Positions 60,784 to 64,000 of a stretch of DNA of 64,000 nucleotides are shown in pieces. Position 1 is the first letter of the stretch; every line of letters starts with the position of its first letter. The translations under genes and the position numbers were made by a program. The notes beneath the pieces were generated by a model. It made no database searches. It was not told where the DNA came from and saw nothing but the letters and a program-made list of their open reading frames with translations. This stretch comes from Casuarius casuarius. Taxonomy: Eukaryota; Chordata; Aves; Casuariiformes; Casuariidae. The stretch lies in assembly GCA_003342895.1 (NCBI GenBank), contig PTFA01000338.1, positions 818,384 to 882,383 of the forward strand. The letters are read 5' to 3'.

Positions 60784-62194
60784 GTAAGTGCTTTGACATA
60801 CTGTTTTCTCTTTCTCTCTCTATCCTAGTCTATGAGATTTCTCAGCATAAACAAGAGTTTAAAATGGACTTGATGAATGGCTTTTTTTGAAATGTACTCC
60901 TAATAATATGATTGGATAGAACATTTAAAGTTCCACTTATTTGTTGATAATGATGTTATGAATATATCACAAAATAAGTTTTGAGAGATTTAAGCCTATC
61001 AATAGAAGCAGTGCATCTTTAGAAGTGGTTGAGCTTTCATGTAATGATGTCTTTGAATTAATGTACTTAAAATTTAAATGGAAATTTGATGTGACTTTGT
61101 TTCTCAACAATTTGTGAAAAATACTCATTTTGGTCATTCTGTGTGTGCTGCTTCTAGCTGAGTATAAAGGCCTACCATATTTTGTCTTTGCCTTTTTTCA
61201 TTTTTTTCTGTCTTAACCATTGCATGAATTTGCAGTGAGTATTTTTCTTCATAATGTCCATCCCATCTCAGTGTTCTTCCATCATGTACAAGTCTACACC
61301 TCCTGAGAATGATGCAGATTATGTATTTTGTCTTTTCATAACTGTATGGATTTTTCATTTAATTGAGTAAAATTAGGATAAACAGGGGTAAAAATGGCAT
61401 GAACTTTTTTTTTGGCAGTGTAGTTTGTGGCAGTGCTCTCACTGTGAAGAAAGATAGGTCTTGTATCTATCTTGTGTTTGTATGTGTCTATGCATGTTTC
61501 CAAATAGATAAGCAAGTTTGGTAGCAGTTATAATCTTTCGCACACAGTAATGCTGCTAAAATGTTTATGTACATTTTAAGTTGCTTTCTAATGCAGCTTA
61601 CCAATCGAATATACAAATCTTGTATGTTGTGAGTGCTGTGGATCTCTTATGGTTATTAGCCACTGCTCTGAGCCATTGCTTGACTTTCACTATCTGAAAA
61701 CTATGAAAGGGAAGACTTGGAAAAAAACTACCCATGTCTAGTATCTCTTGACTTTCAGACAGATTTGATAGATGACTTCCTGCTTGTGCTGAAAATCTTC
61801 TCCTTTTTAGGGTCAGGAAATCCTAATTCATAATACCTCTAAATGGCAACTCCAGACACTTTGAAAGTAACCACAATTTAGAGGCACAGTTAACTGTAGT
61901 GAAAATTGAAGTATTTGGCTAAAATAAGCCATGACAGTTTTTTGAGGCCTAATATGTGATGATACTATGTGACTGTAAAAATAGGTATATGTTCTCTTAT
62001 TTTTAAAGAAAGTTAAATAATGCTAGCTCAAAACTTAGATGCTACCCACTATAGCTGTAAACCGTGTCAAGTAAAGTGTGTCATAGCTGTAAACTGTCGA
62101 GCCCTCCCCCCAATTCTTAACATAAAGAGTAGAAGCTCTGAGAGCAGATTTTAATGCTTTAGTTTTTGTATTTCTTTTTGCAAATGCTGGCTAG
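60784..62194 (+). other. UBAP2: Intron after coding exon 12
   Basis: A 1.4-kb phase-1 intron. It contains a pair of direct repeats ATAGCTGTAAAC (62051 and 62083). No C/D element like those in the two flanking introns was found. The acceptor is CTGGCTAG. Confidence 0.85.
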
Positions 62195-62469
62195 ACTTTA
62201 AATCCCAGCCTGAACCATCTCCAGTTCTGAGCCAGCTGACTCAACGACAGCAGCAACAAGCGCAGGCAGTCCCTGTTCCTCCTCCTGGGTTGGAGTCCTT
62301 CTCCTCCCAGGTAAAGCTTCGAGAGCCGTCGCCAGTTGACACCTCTACAGCTGTTAGCAAAATGTTGCAGCTCCCCAGCATATCTATGGATAACCAGGCA
62401 GTGACTGCCCATCAAACCCAGCAGAAACAGATGAAACCACAAAAGCGGAGGATAACTCCGGCATCCAAG
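62195..62469 (+). CDS. UBAP2: UBAP2 coding exon 13 (residues 422-513)
   Basis: A 275-nt exon, phase 1 to 0, the longest in the window. It reads DFKSQPEPSPVLSQLTQRQQ, a Gln-rich bridge, then PVPPPGLESFSSQVKLREPS, KMLQLPSISMDNQ, and a basic end PQKRRITPASK. The PPPGLESF and (K)RRIxPASK motifs are shared by UBAP2 and UBAP2L. The Arg/Lys-rich end may be a nuclear-localisation-like patch. The donor is AAG|GTGTGT. Confidence 0.96.
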
Positions 62470-63000
62470 GTGTGTAATTCAGGGGAGCTAGTCCTCTGTA
62501 AGCATGTACTGTGCGTTGCTAGGGAGGAGGAGAGCAAGTATGTGGTGTATTTCTTGTCTATGAAGGAGGAAATGCTAAGCTTAGATAGTTTTACAGTCCA
62601 AAATACAGTGATGCTGTCTTTCCCAAGCACATAACCGATTGCTCTGTGTGGAAAATGACTGTTCTGAGTGATTTTGGATTGACTTAGTGGTGTCTACAAG
62701 ATGAACGTTGGGTGAAGGGGGATGAACATGGATGACACATTCAAATTACAGAATAGCATGGCTTACTTTTTCAGCTCCAAATCAGGGCATAGAATCAATA
62801 AATGAATTTCAGGTTATAAAAGTATAGTTAATTTATGTGATGTAGACTGGAGAGTTGTGGTAGATGTAGTCAGCAGCAAACATTTAGGTGGTAATTGAAT
62901 AAGGCCGTAGTTAAAGGAGGGGAGGGTATTATTTTTTTATACCTTTAGCTACTGTATATGAAGAATTGTGACTTTTTATTTTTTATTTTTTTTTTTAAAG
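62470..63000 (+). other. UBAP2: Intron after coding exon 13: host of snoRNA copy B
   Basis: The shortest intron (531 bp, phase 0). The snoRNA-like element begins 128 nt after the donor and ends 323 nt before the acceptor (a long T run, then AAAG). Confidence 0.9.
62598..62677 (+). ncRNA. Intronic box C/D snoRNA, SNORD121-like, copy B
   Basis: Terminal stem CCAAAAT (62598-62604) with ATTTTGG (62671-62677), C box GTGATGC (62608-62614) and D box CTGA (62664-62667), 56 nt apart start to start. It aligns along its length with 59098-59177: the stretch CTTTCCCAAGCACATAA precedes a degenerate D' (CCGA, 62635-62638), and GTGTGGAAAATGACTGTT precedes the D box. The stems differ in sequence from copy A yet both pair, which is compensatory change and argues for a structured RNA rather than a shared transposon. 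The C box departs from the RTGATGA consensus at its last base. Probably the second member of the SNORD121A/B pair. Confidence 0.82.
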
Positions 63001-63168
63001 ATTCCTGCCTCTGCAGTGGAGATGCCTGGATCAGCTGATGTGACGGGGTTAAATGTTCAGTTTGGAGCTCTGGAGTTTGGGTCAGAGCCTGCTCTCCCAG
63101 AGTTTGGATCAACTTCAAGCAATGAGAATACCAGCCAGACGACCAACAATAGCTTGTACTCAAAATCA
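63001..63168 (+). CDS. UBAP2: UBAP2 coding exon 14, conserved UBAP2/lingerer motif (residues 514-569)
   Basis: A 168-nt phase 0-0 exon beginning IPASAVEMPGSADVTGLNVQ and continuing FGALEFGSEPALPEFGS, then an Asn/Thr/Ser-rich tail ending SLYSKS. The GLNVQFGALEFGSEP core is the short signature domain of UBAP2 proteins (Pfam DUF3697), shared with UBAP2L and fly lingerer. The acceptor is a T run followed by AAAG; the donor is TCA|GTAAAG. This is the last exon I can place in the window. Confidence 0.96.
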
Positions 63169-64000
63169 GTAAAGTATGTGCGAGTTCCCTTTGTGTATTC
63201 TTACATGTCCTCTTCAAGGGTCAAGTTTGTGCCAAAAATGTCAAGGCAAAGTTACCATGTAACGGAGGGGAGAAATATGATGACTCCTAAGACTCTGTGT
63301 TTTCTGTGGGTGGCATCTTAAAGGAGGAATCTCTTTTCTAATGGCAATCAAAATCTCCTTGGATGAGTGAGTTAGAAGCTGGAGATGACATGCAAATATG
63401 TAAATAACCTTCTAATAAGCTGCCCGTTTTAGCATTGCTTTCTCATGTTTAGTTGTCCTGTTTTTCAAATCTTTTTTGAGGGTTTATTTCCTTAGAGCCC
63501 CAATTCTTCTGCCTTTGATCCAGGAGAGATGAACGTTGTATGTTATATACCGATGTCAATAGATTGGCACCAGATTGCAGATCTAATGTTCCTACAGGAT
63601 GAGAAAACAGTATGCAGAAGCTCTAACTTAAATGCCAAAATTGCCAATGATAAATACAACCATACTAGTAACACTTATTTGTTTGTTCATTACAAATTTT
63701 GCTTCAGTAAAAAACTACCAGAAACTTTCTCAAAAATACTGTAAAAAATGAACTTTGACTTACAGTTCATAAATGATTTAAGCTGCTTAGAAAGCAAAAG
63801 TCTTGTATATTTTAGAGTATTTTTTCCTCTTTGTGTAGTCCATTCTTAGACTGTTATTGTAGTATTAGAATTCTATTGCAAGAGATTAGGTCTATCTCAT
63901 ATACCAGACTTCTGTGGACCTGGTTGTTTAAAAAAGTGGGATTATGATGTTTTGTCCCCCAAAGCAAAATTATAGGTTTTTCATTATTAAGTTTTCTAAT
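63169..64000 (+). other. UBAP2: Intron after coding exon 14 (runs off the window)
   Basis: 832 bp of AT-rich sequence with no segment matching the next expected UBAP2 exon (Leu-Ser-Glu-Pro-Leu-Asn...) and no snoRNA-like or transposon signature. Confidence 0.8.

Larger units (their letters stand above)
22592..63168 (+). other. UBAP2: UBAP2 gene, 5' half (coding exons 1-14; 3' part outside window)
   Basis: Fourteen coding exons join to 1,707 nt, or 569 codons, with no stop and consistent phases (introns in phase 0,0,0,1,1,2,1,1,0,2,0,1,0,0). UBAP2 and its paralogue UBAP2L are cytoplasmic ubiquitin- and RNA-binding proteins linked to stress granules, translation and degradation of ubiquitinated proteins; the fly relative is lingerer. 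Visible order: basic/Gln-rich N terminus (1-40), UBA domain (about 46-93), acidic/basic Glu-Lys-Asn segment, Arg-Gly repeats (about 129-187), Trp-rich acidic segment (about 249-264), Ser/Thr/Gln/Pro-rich disordered region (287-513) and the conserved UBAP2/lingerer motif in exon 14. Human UBAP2 is about 1,120 residues, so roughly half is missing to the right. UBAP2 rather than UBAP2L is chosen because exon 1, the DKTQIS start and the FGQALVFTNSQ segment follow UBAP2. Confidence 0.95.

Noticed and set aside
63529..63744. 71-codon frame near the right end as a possible next UBAP2 exon
   Set aside because: The translation does not resemble the segment following YSKS in UBAP2 and lacks fitting splice sites.

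Overview
The window is vertebrate nuclear DNA, AT-rich and intron-dominated, carrying the 5' half of one gene on the + strand: UBAP2 (ubiquitin-associated protein 2). I joined fourteen coding exons by hand between 22,633 and 63,168. Every junction has AG/GT signals and matching codon phase, and together they give 569 uninterrupted codons that follow the order of vertebrate UBAP2 as I know it: start Met-Met-Thr-Ser-Val, UBA domain, Arg-Gly-rich tract, Trp-rich segment, low-complexity Gln/Ser/Thr/Pro region, and the conserved UBAP2/lingerer motif. The C-terminal half and the 3' UTR lie beyond the right edge.

The host is most likely a bird (a non-avian reptile is the alternative). Several CR1 LINE fragments are present, one with the typical CR1 3' end near 24,140. 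In birds UBAP2 is Z-linked, and a W gametolog is known, so this is probably sex-chromosome sequence.

Layout: 1-360 is a GC- and CpG-rich segment fitting the promoter/first non-coding exon. About 361-22,591 is a long first intron with no recognisable gene; it holds a near-perfect 31-bp palindrome at 4,796. The coding exons occupy 22.6-63.2 kb, separated by introns of 0.5 to 8.9 kb holding CR1 fragments (23.6, 37.6, 49.4, 53.1 kb), small tandem repeats and microsatellites, and a local duplication at 46.8/47.1 kb. One unresolved base (N) lies at 51,227.

The most interesting content is in the last introns. Two 80-nt sequences (59,098-59,177 and 62,598-62,677) share C box, D box, terminal stems and two conserved guide-like stretches. 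I read them as a pair of intronic box C/D snoRNAs, probably the SNORD121A/B pair hosted by UBAP2 in mammals. A roughly 1.03-kb GC-richer LTR-like insertion, flanked by the 7-bp repeat AGTAAAT, lies 83 bp downstream of the first snoRNA and has pushed it away from its 3' splice site. I found no tRNA, rRNA, CRISPR array or intact second protein gene.
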